A stretch of 10,362 bases of DNA from the NCBI GenBank assembly GCA_028565635.1, contig JAOXYB010064678.1, forward strand, positions 1 to 10,362. The letters run 5' to 3'. Positions 1 through 8,131 of this stretch are shown piece after piece. The number at the start of each line of letters is the position of its first letter. Positions within the stretch are counted from its first letter, which is position 1. The notes under the pieces were generated by a model. It was not told the DNA's origin and ran no database searches. It saw nothing but the letters and a program-made list of their open reading frames with translations. The stretch comes from Phoronis ovalis. Taxonomy: Eukaryota; Phoronida; Phoronidae. Both the position numbers and the translations under genes were made by a program.

Positions 1-358
1 TATATATATTTATATGAATATATATATTATTGAACCCTCCAAGAAAGAGTTCTTAGTCATTTCGCAATGATTATATTTAACAATGCAAACACTGGATGTA
101 TTCAGTTTATAACTCATGCGTTAACCTAAAAGTACTTTAACCTTTAACCTTTCCCAAAAAGTATCATGTATTTTAAATAACAAACTAAGTGCCAGTCTTT
201 ATATTTTAGTTAAACCCTGTAATTATCTGTTTTTAAATATAACTATTCGCAAAACGCGAAATTTTTCCTTTTTATCTTTGTATCTAATATATTGCAAAAC
301 TGAAGACTAAGTCATAGAGCCATATATATTTCTATATTGCTCAAGAAAGTAATGACAA
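1..358. other. AT-rich non-coding segment
   Basis: No open frame of note and no recognisable protein. The first 30 bases are a (TA)-rich low-complexity run. Around 119-150 there is a loose repeat of TTAACC-like words, which is too short and irregular to be a telomeric tract. I see no gene, RNA gene or element boundary here. Confidence 0.6.
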
Positions 359-830
359 TTGCTGCGCCATCTATATGTAAATTAAACCACTTTGTCACCT
401 CATACAACTAAGTACTCAACAATATAGTGCAGCGACACCTGTATGTAAGTCAAATCATAATAAACATGCAGCTTCCGGCTATTAATGAACCTCTTTTAGT
501 CTGGGTAAACAAAATACTATCAATAAAAATGAATGCCCTGCTAATTTTGTTCGTCAAACATAACGTTGGCAAAGTGTCAAAACTGCAGTGCCATCTATAT
601 GTAAATCAAACTATGAGTATGGAGTATTTCTAGTCCCCCAGTCAATACACAGTATCGGGACAAATATTATGACACAACATTGGCAAACTGACAAAACTGT
701 AGCGACATCTATATGTAAAGCAAAATCATGTTCCTCCATTGTCCTTACGAATACCAATTGATACATAAGTATTAATTCTGCGCTAATCCAATACGACAAC
801 AATAACATTGGCAAGTTATCAAAAGTTAAT
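359..830. repeat. Degenerate tandem repeat array, spacing about 115-155 bp
   Basis: Four copies of a core close to GCGCCATCTATATGTAAA lie at 364, 432, 588 and 702 (variants gcgcca, gcgaca, gtgcca, gcgaca). The last two cores are preceded by a second conserved box, TTGGCAAANTGNCAAAACTG, starting at 566 and 680. A third copy of the box at 808 (ttggcaagttatcaaaag) has lost the following core. Box-to-box spacing is 114 and 128 bp; core-to-core spacing is 68, 156 and 114 bp, so one unit is shortened or a copy is partly deleted. Sequence between boxes is only loosely alike. This is either an old minisatellite/satellite fragment or the internal repeat block of a non-autonomous transposon. A short ORF crosses the array at 427-633, but its codons follow the repeat and look fortuitous. 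Confidence 0.7.
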
Positions 831-1874
831 CCAACAGCTGGAAGCAATCTGACCCAGACTTTGATGAAATAGTCTTAAAACATATTTCTAAAAAACGTAA
901 ATACTTACTATGTTTGACCTTGTTAACCTTAATCAGCCTTGAACTTAAATGAATTTAATTTTTAATACCTAACTGCAACATTAAACATAAATGTGATTAT
1001 GACAAGACATTAAATGTACTCAAATCCAGTCTTCAACAGCATAAAAAAATTCATGAAAATATGACAAATATTTCGAAGCTAGTAGAAGCATAAAAAATTG
1101 TAAGAATTCTACATTTGCTATTCCTACCATTAAATTCAATGTGTCTGACAAAATATTACGATAAACATATACATGTGTAGGTCGGATCAAAGTTGAATGA
1201 ACATGTGCATAAATTGTAGGAATCGAAAAAATAAAATATACCGCAATCTATTATTAAAATTCATAGTAAATGAATGAGAAAAGTCAAAGGAAGGAAATAA
1301 AAGCAACTGAATCAGAAACAAAAAAAATAACAAAAATCTTAATCTTGTCTAAAAACTTGAATAACATTCATTAGTTTAAAAAATCTATATAATCACAATC
1401 CAGTATGTATATATACTTTAATATTTTTCTGTACATTTTCACCTTTCCTTAATAGTAAACATCTAAAATAAACAAAACCCAAAATGTATACGTTATGAAT
1501 TAGATTTATAAATTAATCAAAATTTAATCTAAATTGTATTTTAAGCAAAACATTTTTTTTTGTAGTTTTATGAGACAACAGTATAAACATATTTAATTAA
1601 ATACGTAGTCATAACAACAAGAGCGCAATACTCGGAATTTGAGTAATAAATAATCCTAAACTTGTTCTTCTGTATTCTGATTTTGTATTTCTATCTGAAA
1701 AGAAAGGCATACAATTGCAATGACACATCCAACTAGGTAATCTCAGTGTGTACACAAGGGTTACACACCAGTTTATTATTTATATGTTAATCCGAGTCGG
1801 ATATTTTGTCAATATCGCATTTTTGTCAAATCCTTTTGCCATCTTCTATATTAGAATAAGTGTCTTCGTTGTTT

Positions 1875-1914
<40 letters not shown>

Positions 1915-1924
1915 AATATATCCA
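1875..1924. repeat. (TA)n microsatellite
   Basis: An almost pure alternating TA tract, with the longest uninterrupted part at about 1884-1910. It is followed by degenerate ATA-rich sequence reaching about 1924. Confidence 0.9.
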
Positions 1925-2117
1925 TATAATCTTCATTCTAAAATGCACTTTTTGCTCAGTTGACAAAACAAATTAACAGCGGCTAAACTAATCCACATGG
2001 TCCAAACAAATATCTTCGAACGGCTCACGACATTGTGATGCTCTTTGTGTGAACAGGATGAACCAGTAACCTTTGTTATTTGAATCTGTCATCAACTTCA
2101 CATAATTTAAATACAGC

Positions 2118-2135
2118 CACACACACACACACACA
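2118..2135. repeat. (CA)9 microsatellite
   Basis: Nine perfect CA units. This is a common dinucleotide repeat in animal genomes and probably length-polymorphic. Confidence 0.9.
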
Positions 2136-3528
2136 ATCTCACAAAGTTTTAATATACCTTCCTGTTGTGTTCGTCTATTAACTGAAGAGTCCAGAATACA
2201 ATTTTTTGTTAAATTATCTTGTTTTTACATCTAATAAGAATCTGATTCCAGCTAGAATGTTCTAACTCAATTTAGATTCTCCCTACCACAAGTTTATATT
2301 AGCATATTCATATGAGGACTTACATACACACTGGCGTGGCCATGACCTGTATCGTACCAAATTTTGGAAATAGTGCTAGTCAATGTTAGTACAAAATAGG
2401 GGCGAGGGAGCTTTAAAATATTGCTCCGTTTTGATATAAATAAAGGGAAACATTTTTTTCTGTTGCAATTTTAAAAGTCAAGAAATTTTACAAAAAATCA
2501 CATTAATTGCAGTAATACAGAATAGAAATTATACCCTAAATTCATTAATTATTCTCCCCAAATTTCCTTGTAATACTCGAAAACTAAAAAAACAACATTT
2601 TTATAAATATGTATTGCAGGTTAAAAATTGGAATATACGACCAATATTGTTAAGTTATCTAAGTTACAAGAATGACGTAAAGCAACGGTGTTATATATTA
2701 TATTCTAGCATAAATTAAACTTTTAACAATGTTGACAAAATTGTGCGTAAACTTTGTGCTTACATAGAATAATTTAATAAAAATCCAGTAAACGCATAGA
2801 AACTAATGTTAGAATATATGAGTACAATGAATTCAACAAACTTCCATAAAGTTACGTATTTTGAATTCAACCAAAAGTACCCTCTTATGAAGGATAGTTA
2901 CTTTTTTGTTTAATTCATTGTAAATAATTGTACAAATGTTTACGTCCAAGATATTGAATAAAGTTCCAAAATCAATATTTTTACTAATTTTTCTCCTTTG
3001 CAAAACCAATTTATTAAAACTAAAATAACAACGCAAATAGATGTACCAGTTTCGTTTAGCGTTTTAACTATCTATATACTTTTTTTACTTTTTTTGTAAA
3101 GTAGAATAAAATGAAAACGAAGTATTGTACATAAATTGACGGCTTTCATAATTTTACCGTTTTCGGTTTACTATAGATAACAAAAAAAAAAGTACATATG
3201 GTTAGTAGGACCTATTTTTGGCGCAGTTTTCGGGGTACTTTTATAACGACCTACGCCACTTTGCATGTGGATGTAAAAATCAAGTGTGTATACTGTTTTT
3301 AAATTCTTGTAAAATTAGTGAATTTTTTCGATTTTTTTTTTAAATTTACAGTATTACTTGTAAAACACAAAGTCTAAAAGTATCCTGAAACCAACTATAT
3401 ATGTTAGTCTATGAAAATTTTTCAATGATATAACTCATTCAATCCACGTCAAATTCTATCTAGCTTACACGAAATCCCAGTTATTAATTAATTTTTTTAA
3501 TCCGTCTACAAATAAACATAAGATTGCA

Positions 3529-3573
3529 ATGCTCTATGTAATTAGAGCATGATGCCTCTAAGAGCCTCTAAGA
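3529..3573. repeat. Perfect 8-bp hairpin next to a 10-bp tandem duplication
   Basis: ATGCTCTA at 3529-3536 and TAGAGCAT at 3543-3550 are perfect reverse complements around a 6-nt loop (TGTAAT). Immediately after, GCCTCTAAGA is repeated twice head to tail (3554-3563 and 3564-3573). A small hairpin beside a short duplication could be the edge of a mobile element or replication slippage; nothing nearby decides which. Confidence 0.7.
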
Positions 3574-3710
3574 ATTTATCCCCAGGAAGAATACAGAATT
3601 GACTTGATTATTCGACCACTTTTGGTCATTTTACTTCTTTTTTCGATTATGATATTTTTGATGGAAAAAATCGTTGATACATTTACTCTTTGGGGCCTCA
3701 AGCCGTGTTT

Positions 3711-3748
3711 AGTTTGTATCGGTTTGTATCGGTTTGTATCGGTTTGTA
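3711..3748. repeat. 10-bp minisatellite, unit GGTTTGTATC
   Basis: About 3.8 head-to-tail copies of GGTTTGTATC. The first copy starts with A instead of G and the last is truncated after GGTTTGTA. The unit length is not a multiple of three, so the ORF that crosses it changes reading phase with each copy and is unlikely to be a real gene. Confidence 0.9.
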
Positions 3749-3939
3749 ATATTAACACAGCCTCGAATTTTACTTTGCAAATTTATGGGACTTATAGATA
3801 TGGGACAAACTGTCTCGGGTCTGTTCAGTATTATATTACACTAACGTCGTAGGTTTTACCGACATTAAACCGTGGGAATAAACTGCGCAGAGAGTCTACA
3901 CAGATTCGGCAGACAGTCACGAGACATACACTATACCTT

Positions 3940-3983
3940 GGTATGGTATGGTATTGTGTTGTATTGTATTGTATTGTATTGTA
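3940..3983. repeat. Pentanucleotide repeat, TATGG changing to TATTG
   Basis: Two to three TATGG-type units run directly into several TATTG units, with one variant (GTGTTG). The gradual change of unit is typical of a pentanucleotide microsatellite that acquired a substitution and then expanded. Confidence 0.85.
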
Positions 3984-4380
3984 AGATATTGCCTGTCCAT
4001 GACATAAGAAATCTACATATAACTCGACCTACAGATAGAAAGCATTTACGTCCTTATATATCAACATTATCCTGCATTATCAAAAACAGGTACTATGTTA
4101 ATTAGATGTGTAAAATGTAATAAAAAGGATATTACTAATGCAAAACATTAAACATTCTTTATTTAAAAAGTTCCCTTTTCTCTTCTAAAACACGAGCAAT
4201 CTATAATTATTGCAAAATGTTGTCAAGAAATTATTCTTTTGCAATATTAATTAAATGACCTTTCAACAAAATTTTACACGTTCTATGAAACAATTATCAC
4301 ATACGTCCACTTGTTTACGCGTTTATAAAGTATACAGTTATGCCAAGAAAATTTAAAATTGTGTTTATTGGCCTTGAGAA

Positions 4381-4477
4381 ATCCAGGGACCAGATCCAGG
4401 GACCCGCGGTCTAGGGGCCAATCTCAGATACTTTATAGTGACCATCCCTTTTAAAATACCTGATATGTTGTCCCTGG
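4381..4477. repeat. Direct and inverted copies of CCAGGGAC
   Basis: ATCCAGGGACC occurs twice, at 4381-4391 and 4394-4404. Its core reverse complement GTCCCTGG occurs at 4470-4477. Just inside and outside these, CTCAGATA and TATTCTGAG form a second weak inverted pair. The block is less AT-rich than its surroundings and could fold into a hairpin of about 95 nt. It is probably a small non-autonomous element or its remnant, about 200 bp upstream of the exon's acceptor. Confidence 0.45.
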
Positions 4478-4663
4478 AATATGGGCTATTCTGAGTATTT
4501 TAAAACGATTCCTAAAAATATAACAAACACATAATTTACGTCACGTGTTTCTTACAGCATCCATGTGTAAACTGTTTTTACAATTCATTCAATCATGATT
4601 GTTTATTAAATTACTGCTTTTTATTCAGGTGTAAGTTTTTGCATTCAAACATTAATGTAATCG

Positions 4664-4683
4664 CTTCATCGCCGTTTTTGTAG
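4664..4683 (+). promoter_or_regulatory. 3' splice site before the reductase exon
   Basis: A short pyrimidine-rich run (cgccgtttttgtag) ends in AG at 4682-4683. Splicing here leaves two bases (AA) that finish a codon begun in the previous exon, so the intron is phase 1. If the missing base is G, the codon is Glu, which fits the Glu-Pro that precedes the conserved segment in vertebrate sepiapterin reductase (family knowledge). Confidence 0.75.
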
Positions 4684-4937
4684 AACCAGATGTTAAAGTC
4701 CTGAACTACGACCCAGGCGTAGTGAACACAAGCATGGTAAAAGAAAGTATTGAAAAATTACCTCATTTAAGAGTTGATTATCCCAAACTATTAGCTTCTG
4801 GAGTAATCCTAGACCCAGATTATACAGCAGAAAAATTAGTGAAAGTTCTTCAACAGGATAACTTTGTGTCAGGTTCAAGAATAACGGTGAGAGATGTTGA
4901 CAGAGATGACGATGAAGCGGTTATGAATCAGGTATAA
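4684..4937 (+). CDS. Sepiapterin reductase-like SDR protein, C-terminal exon (partial)
   Basis: The exon encodes about 83 residues starting PDVKVLNYDPGVVNTSM. In family terms this is the segment after the SDR catalytic YxxxK: the N-Y-x-P-G-x-x-x-T-x-M motif lies over the cofactor and substrate pocket. It is followed by a helical stretch (AEKLVKVLQQDNFVSGS) matching the end of sepiapterin reductase, where vertebrate proteins read NYAPGPLDTDM and later a QKLLSLLEKDEFKSG-like stretch. Sepiapterin reductase is a cytosolic NADPH-dependent enzyme that makes tetrahydrobiopterin from 6-pyruvoyl-tetrahydropterin. The Rossmann fold and catalytic Tyr/Lys would be in upstream exons not found here. The 3' end is uncertain: the frame reaches TAA at 4935-4937, but CAG|GTATAA at 4929-4937 could be a splice donor ending the exon at 4931. 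Read to the stop, the tail after SGS is an acidic extension (DVDRDDDE) longer than in vertebrate enzymes. Another member of the SDR family is the main alternative. Confidence 0.82.
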
Positions 4938-5047
4938 TCTTTATGCGCAGTTATACTTCTCGATACAGATCATTATATAAATATATATAACGCCCCGAAC
5001 TAGTATATCTTAAAAACGAACTATTAACCATTGTCTCGCGGATAGAT

Positions 5048-5119
5048 GACAATTCGCACGCCATTATTACAGAATCATGACAATAGGTACCTATTCCTGT
5101 CATCTGTATTATAATTGTC
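5048..5119. repeat. Imperfect long palindrome centred on AATAGGTACCTATT
   Basis: The core AATAGGTACCTATT (5082-5095) is a perfect 14-bp palindrome. It is flanked by ATGAC (5077-5081) and GTCAT (5099-5103) with a 3-nt bulge. Further out, a loose TTATTACAG/CTGTATTATAA pair and a perfect GACAATT (5048-5054)/AATTGTC (5113-5119) pair continue the symmetry. Nested symmetry of this kind over about 70 bp is expected of a hairpin-type MITE or of an inverted duplication. Confidence 0.65.
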
Positions 5120-5190
5120 CCCTTATTTAAGTAATCCACCGGGTAACCCATCTAGCCAAAGAGCCAATCACGCAGCGAGTTCATTAAGTC

Positions 5191-5257
5191 ATGGCGTGCC
5201 ATATTACTAGTTCATGGCCACGGATGGAATGGCCGGGGATAATACATCAATATTATC
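5191..5257. repeat. Two further small hairpins
   Basis: ATGGC-GT-GCCAT at 5191-5202 is one short palindrome. GATAATA (5238-5244), loop CATCAA, TATTATC (5251-5257) is a perfect 7-bp stem. Between them TGGCC recurs in a GC-richer stretch. They continue the palindrome-dense zone that starts at about 5048. Confidence 0.55.
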
Positions 5258-5670
5258 TTCGCCGATAGGTAGCGGGAGTGAATTTATAATGTCACGTGCG
5301 TACCCGGGAGTACTTTCGATAACTTTTGGATAAGGACGTGCCATCGGAAGTGTCAAAATTTCGGACAAGCTCTATACAAAAGTACTGAAAAACAGAAACC
5401 ATCCTATTCCAACATCCCCCCAAAAAATCTACTCCATCATTGTTTTTTAAAAAAATGCTATTATTTCTGTTAATTGAGATATTTGATTGTACATTATTTT
5501 CTCTGTTAGTTGAGATCCATTCTATTTCCGAATGTTAACTAGTAGGTCTAAAAAATCTCACCCAATCTGTACCACAAGCTACCCAAAAGAACCTTACTCC
5601 GTACCAACATTTGACGAGAAATATTGTGCACTCCCTACTGACCCCACAAATGAAGTTACCCCCGGTCCAG

Positions 5671-5690
5671 GTGACCCATTTTCGGGTCAC
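5671..5690. repeat. Perfect 7-bp hairpin GTGACCC/GGGTCAC
   Basis: GTGACCC (5671-5677) and GGGTCAC (5684-5690) are perfect complements around a 6-nt loop (ATTTTC). The surroundings are C-rich on this strand. The function is unknown; a transposon terminus or a chance hairpin are both possible. Confidence 0.6.
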
Positions 5691-5848
5691 TGTTGACAAT
5701 CCCTGAACTAGATCTAGGACATATAGTAATGATATAGAAAAATCACAGTTTTCAGTTCACTTTAAACAGAGAAGACTAACCGTCGCTACTAATTGTTTGG
5801 CATATGGAAGAGAAGGTCAAGAATAAGTATAGATTTAGTGTTATTTCA

Positions 5849-5854
5849 AATAAA
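5849..5854 (+). terminator. Candidate polyadenylation signal AATAAA
   Basis: AATAAA in the context TTTCAAATAAAGTTTAATGGG lies about 910 bases after the reductase stop codon. It could end that transcript if 4684-4937 is the terminal exon. A lone hexamer in AT-rich DNA is weak evidence, and I see no clear GU-rich downstream element. Confidence 0.3.
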
Positions 5855-5912
5855 GTTTAATGGGAGCCAGGAGGGTCATGGGAATGGCAGACAAAGATGA
5901 TGTCGTCCTCAG

Positions 5913-6118
5913 GTCCATGGTCGTGATAATGGACATGCATTTGAAGAGTTGAAAACAGCAATAATGACAAAGAACAATAGTTGGAAAGATTTTGCGAACA
6001 TGATTTCCGGCGAGGGTTGACTGTTGATGAAGAGCAAATAGAACATTGGTTAGCAGATCGCTGTAAATACGGACTCGGACTATTAAACAAAGAACAAATG
6101 TGGTTTTATAAACTTTAG
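5913..6118 (+). pseudogene. Unidentified coding-like block with a frame change
   Basis: Two overlapping open stretches look coding. The first (5913-6017) follows a splice-acceptor-like cgtcctcag and includes HAFEELKTAIMTKNNSWKDF; it stops at TGA 6018. The second, in another frame (5981-6115, 45 codons after TAG 5978), includes GLTVDEEQIEHWLADRCKYG and ends MWFYKL then TAG at 6116-6118. Together they suggest one protein C-terminus with a frameshift near 5980-6015, or a small exon plus an alternative frame. A UTR-like region and AATAAA at 6261 follow. Residue make-up (charged, Trp and Cys included) is unlike random translation of this AT-rich DNA. I do not recognise the family. ELKTAIMTKNNSWKDF is loosely like LINE C-terminal ends, but that is weak. 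The minus-strand frame at 5857-6090 is treated as its shadow. Confidence 0.45.
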
Positions 6119-6260
6119 CGAAATTCTGCAGGATATCGTAAAGGTGAATATTTTAAATGTGTTGTATGTAGATTAAGCTTATTTTTATCTGCTTTCCATT
6201 TTATTGTAAGATATTATATTCTGAACTGGACATTCAAAGCTATATCTGTTACTCAGTGTA

Positions 6261-6266
6261 AATAAA
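6261..6266 (+). terminator. Candidate polyadenylation signal AATAAA
   Basis: The hexamer in GTGTAAATAAATTATT lies 143 bases after the stop codon at 6116-6118, a normal distance for a short 3' UTR. The tail in between is T-rich and has no long frame. It supports, without proving, a transcript ending here. Confidence 0.35.
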
Positions 6267-6269
6267 TTA

Positions 6270-6974
6270 TTATTTTTAGCATTACCAATATAATATGGTT
6301 TATTTGTCAAATATAAGTCGCACATTACGTGCCGAATAGCTTTTTTACAGAAAGTTGTTTAGTGAACGCTTATTGGTAGACTGATAGTGTAGTAAAGAAG
6401 GCAGCGACTAATTTATTTGAGTATTCACCATTCAGGAGTAGCCATGTAGTCGCTAAATTTTTAATGCTACTAGCATGCAAATATAACACACAAAGTTTAG
6501 TTAGTAATGTGCTTTGAGTTTAATGCAAATGTAAACATTATGGCGGGAACTGTGGTCAGTATGTTGTATAAAATGGCCGTTTAAAATGTCTTCATTATGT
6601 TCCCTTATAAGTATTATTGTTGACATAATTTGTCGATCACCAGGTGTTGGTTTTGCTGTAAGGTATATGATAAATGTTTTTAATATGTAACTTCGTAATA
6701 TTTGACTATATTTACATGTTATCTAATAGCATTCGTGAATCATTGAACTGTTAAAGGTTTGTATTCATATCTTGTATTGCCACCAGACTCGATCGTGTTC
6801 GAGATCTACCGCTATATCGCTATATTATGTATAATTATGGATATGAGAGTCAGTATAAATATAAAAAGATATCTCTCACCCATGCTTTGTATTTATTTTC
6901 ACCAGAATCATTGCAGATGTAATATCATCCATGTAATATTGTTACATGTGTAAATCAAATAGTAGCTGAATCTG
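6270..6974. other. Non-coding stretch
   Basis: I see no supported gene. At 6540 a 14-codon reading starting ATGGCGGGAACT is too short to call. The frame at 6759-6953 is rich in Ile/Tyr/Met codons as expected from AT-rich noise. One 8-bp inverted repeat is listed separately. Confidence 0.5.
6403..6454. repeat. 8-bp inverted repeat AGCGACTA/TAGTCGCT
   Basis: AGCGACTA (6403-6410) and TAGTCGCT (6447-6454) are perfect reverse complements enclosing 36 bases. Both are followed by AATTT-like sequence. This could be a stem of a small element; alone it is modest evidence. Confidence 0.45.
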
Positions 6975-7457
6975 TTCAACCACTATAAGCATCAGCACTA
7001 GCATTATGAGCAGTTCAACGTCACCTACAGCTACTCACAACAATCCAAACTAATGCTACATATAACATCGTATTAACCAATAGCGATCTCTAAACAAAAG
7101 TGCAAAAATCACCTTCTGAACGGTCAAATTGTTGCAGGAAATGCACGATGCAACTTTGACTCCGCATCTCAGATTCTAAGAGATAGTACATACTACAGCA
7201 TATAAACAGTCAGTTGTCAAACATTACATATGTTCCTTCAACATAAAGATATTATGCAGGACACCTCTGGGAGATCCTTTATATCGAGTACTGCAAATCT
7301 GAAATTCCTTGCCTGGAAGATTTTTAAAACCTTTCCCGTAATAATTAATCCAGTAAAAACTCTTAAGAAAAACGTTACCAAATTTCTTATGCAGTCTCCA
7401 TGTAGCTATTTTAAAAGCAGATGGAGACAGTTATTAGTGTATAGAAGAAGTGAATAG
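6975..7457 (+). pseudogene. Decayed coding remnant, family unknown
   Basis: A single frame (codons in phase with 7230) runs about 160 codons with only three stops: TAG 6999, TAA 7074 and TAG-type decay at TAA 7203, before ending at TAG 7455. In such AT-rich DNA stops should be far more frequent, so an old coding sequence is likely. Readable pieces include HLLNGQIVAGNARCNFDSAS (after 7100) and, beyond 7203, a Lys-rich end with FLAWKIFKTFPV and VKTLKKNVTKFLM. The last part faintly recalls the W-x-x-FP...K-T-L-K-K...FL endings seen in some non-LTR retrotransposon ORFs, but I cannot name it. It lies upstream of, and on the same strand as, the LINE remnant at 8132. Confidence 0.4.
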
Positions 7458-7705
7458 TTAAATAGATGAAAGCTGTTCGATTGTAGCACAAAACCCCGAC
7501 AGTTTTAAAATAATCACGAGTTCTTTGAGCAATTACTAACATTTCTATGCAAGTTGACTTCAATTTTCTGCCTAATGTACATTTGCTCTGAAGTCAGCAG
7601 GCAAACAATTTGGCACAGTTAAATAGACTGGATGGTCTAAGCAAAATGGATTTTCATAGCTACTTAAACAGTTACATAACAAAAAACGCTGTTCATAATA
7701 TTTAA
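7458..7705. other. Spacer between two coding remnants
   Basis: No frame longer than a few dozen codons and no motif recognised. If the flanking remnants belong to one element, this is decayed internal sequence of it. Confidence 0.35.
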
Positions 7706-7999
7706 AAATTAACTCTTCGTGGGAAATTGTACCCAGTTGATTTTATTTCATGTCTACAACCGAATTTTTATGCAGACTTGAGGTTAAATCATAAAAACAC
7801 TGTTTCATCATTTAAAAGCTTGTTGGTCAAATCCATACTTACAGGGGGAGTTAATTCATTTTATATACCTAAGACTCGACCAGGATGGTCTAAACATAGC
7901 ACAGACCCTTGTGTAAGAGATCAGTTTGGAAAAGCAAAATCTAGTTTTGGTTTAGATGACAAAATGGATAATTGCCATCGGCACAAACACGTTACATGA
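7706..7999 (+). pseudogene. Open stretch, possible LINE polyprotein fragment
   Basis: The frame is open from just after TAA 7703 to TGA 7997 (97 codons) with no good Met start, so it is a fragment of something longer. Its middle, FYIPKTRPGWSKHSTD, followed by Arg/Lys-rich sequence, resembles the linker between endonuclease and reverse-transcriptase domains of many LINE ORF2 proteins, which often reads I-P...P-G-W followed by a basic helix (established pattern, recalled from memory). It is in the same frame as the reverse-transcriptase pieces that begin at 8132. If the two are one element, the fingers and palm of the polymerase have been deleted between them, since only about 130 bases separate them. 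An unrelated host pseudogene remains possible. Confidence 0.4.
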
Positions 8000-8131
8000 C
8001 CTGAATATAGAATCTGAGCAATGGTCAAGCTACTGTAGAACCTATTATATTAGATCATATTATACCGATCAGAAAATTCAAAAAAAATAACGTTGTTTCT
8101 ATGCTTCCTTGAAAGTATACATATTAATATC

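Larger units (their letters stand above)
841..4665. other. Long non-coding stretch, probably intronic
   Basis: Apart from the repeats listed separately, I see only AT-rich sequence with many stops in all frames. Because a splice acceptor and a conserved exon follow at 4684, and that exon encodes only the C-terminal part of its protein, this stretch most likely belongs to the intron before it (inference). Short ORFs at 2833-3036 (minus) and 3576-3852 (both strands) have no recognisable motif; the latter run through a minisatellite. I looked for the Gly-rich nucleotide-binding and active-site YxxxK segments expected in earlier exons and did not recognise any. Confidence 0.5.
4938..5848. other. 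Non-coding region, intron or 3' UTR, rich in palindromes
   Basis: If the reductase exon ends at the stop at 4935-4937, this is 3' UTR reaching the AATAAA at 5849; if it splices at 4932, it is intron. It is visibly less AT-rich than the first 4 kb and holds several hairpins, listed separately. The minus-strand open frame at 4951-5151 shows no recognisable motif and lies over the palindrome, so I do not call it a gene. Confidence 0.5.

Noticed and set aside
119-150. TTAACC-like words suggesting an interstitial telomeric tract
   Set aside because: Only a few irregular copies, and not the canonical TTAGGG unit.
611-847. 78-codon minus-strand open frame with hydrophobic stretches
   Set aside because: It lies over the tandem array and shows no signal-peptide, membrane-protein family or other recognisable organisation.
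3604-3852. 82-codon plus-strand open frame, and a minus-strand frame over it
   Set aside because: It runs through a 10-bp minisatellite that generates its repetitive residues, has no recognisable motif, and lies in a likely intron.
4540-4547. GTCACGTG E-box, also at 5291-5298
   Set aside because: Two isolated 8-mers in 10 kb may be chance and neither is next to a supported promoter.
4951-5151. 66-codon minus-strand open frame
   Set aside because: It overlaps the nested palindrome and shows no family motif; symmetry of the DNA can keep a frame open by chance.
5857-6090. 77-codon minus-strand open frame rich in Ser and Cys
   Set aside because: It is antisense to the better-supported coding-like block on the plus strand, which also has a stop and polyadenylation signal in the right place.
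6540-6584. ATGGCGGGAACT with nearby AAAATGGCCG, resembling E2F/YY1-type promoter words and a 14-codon reading
   Set aside because: The words are short and isolated, with no CpG-rich surrounding and no following exon that I can support.
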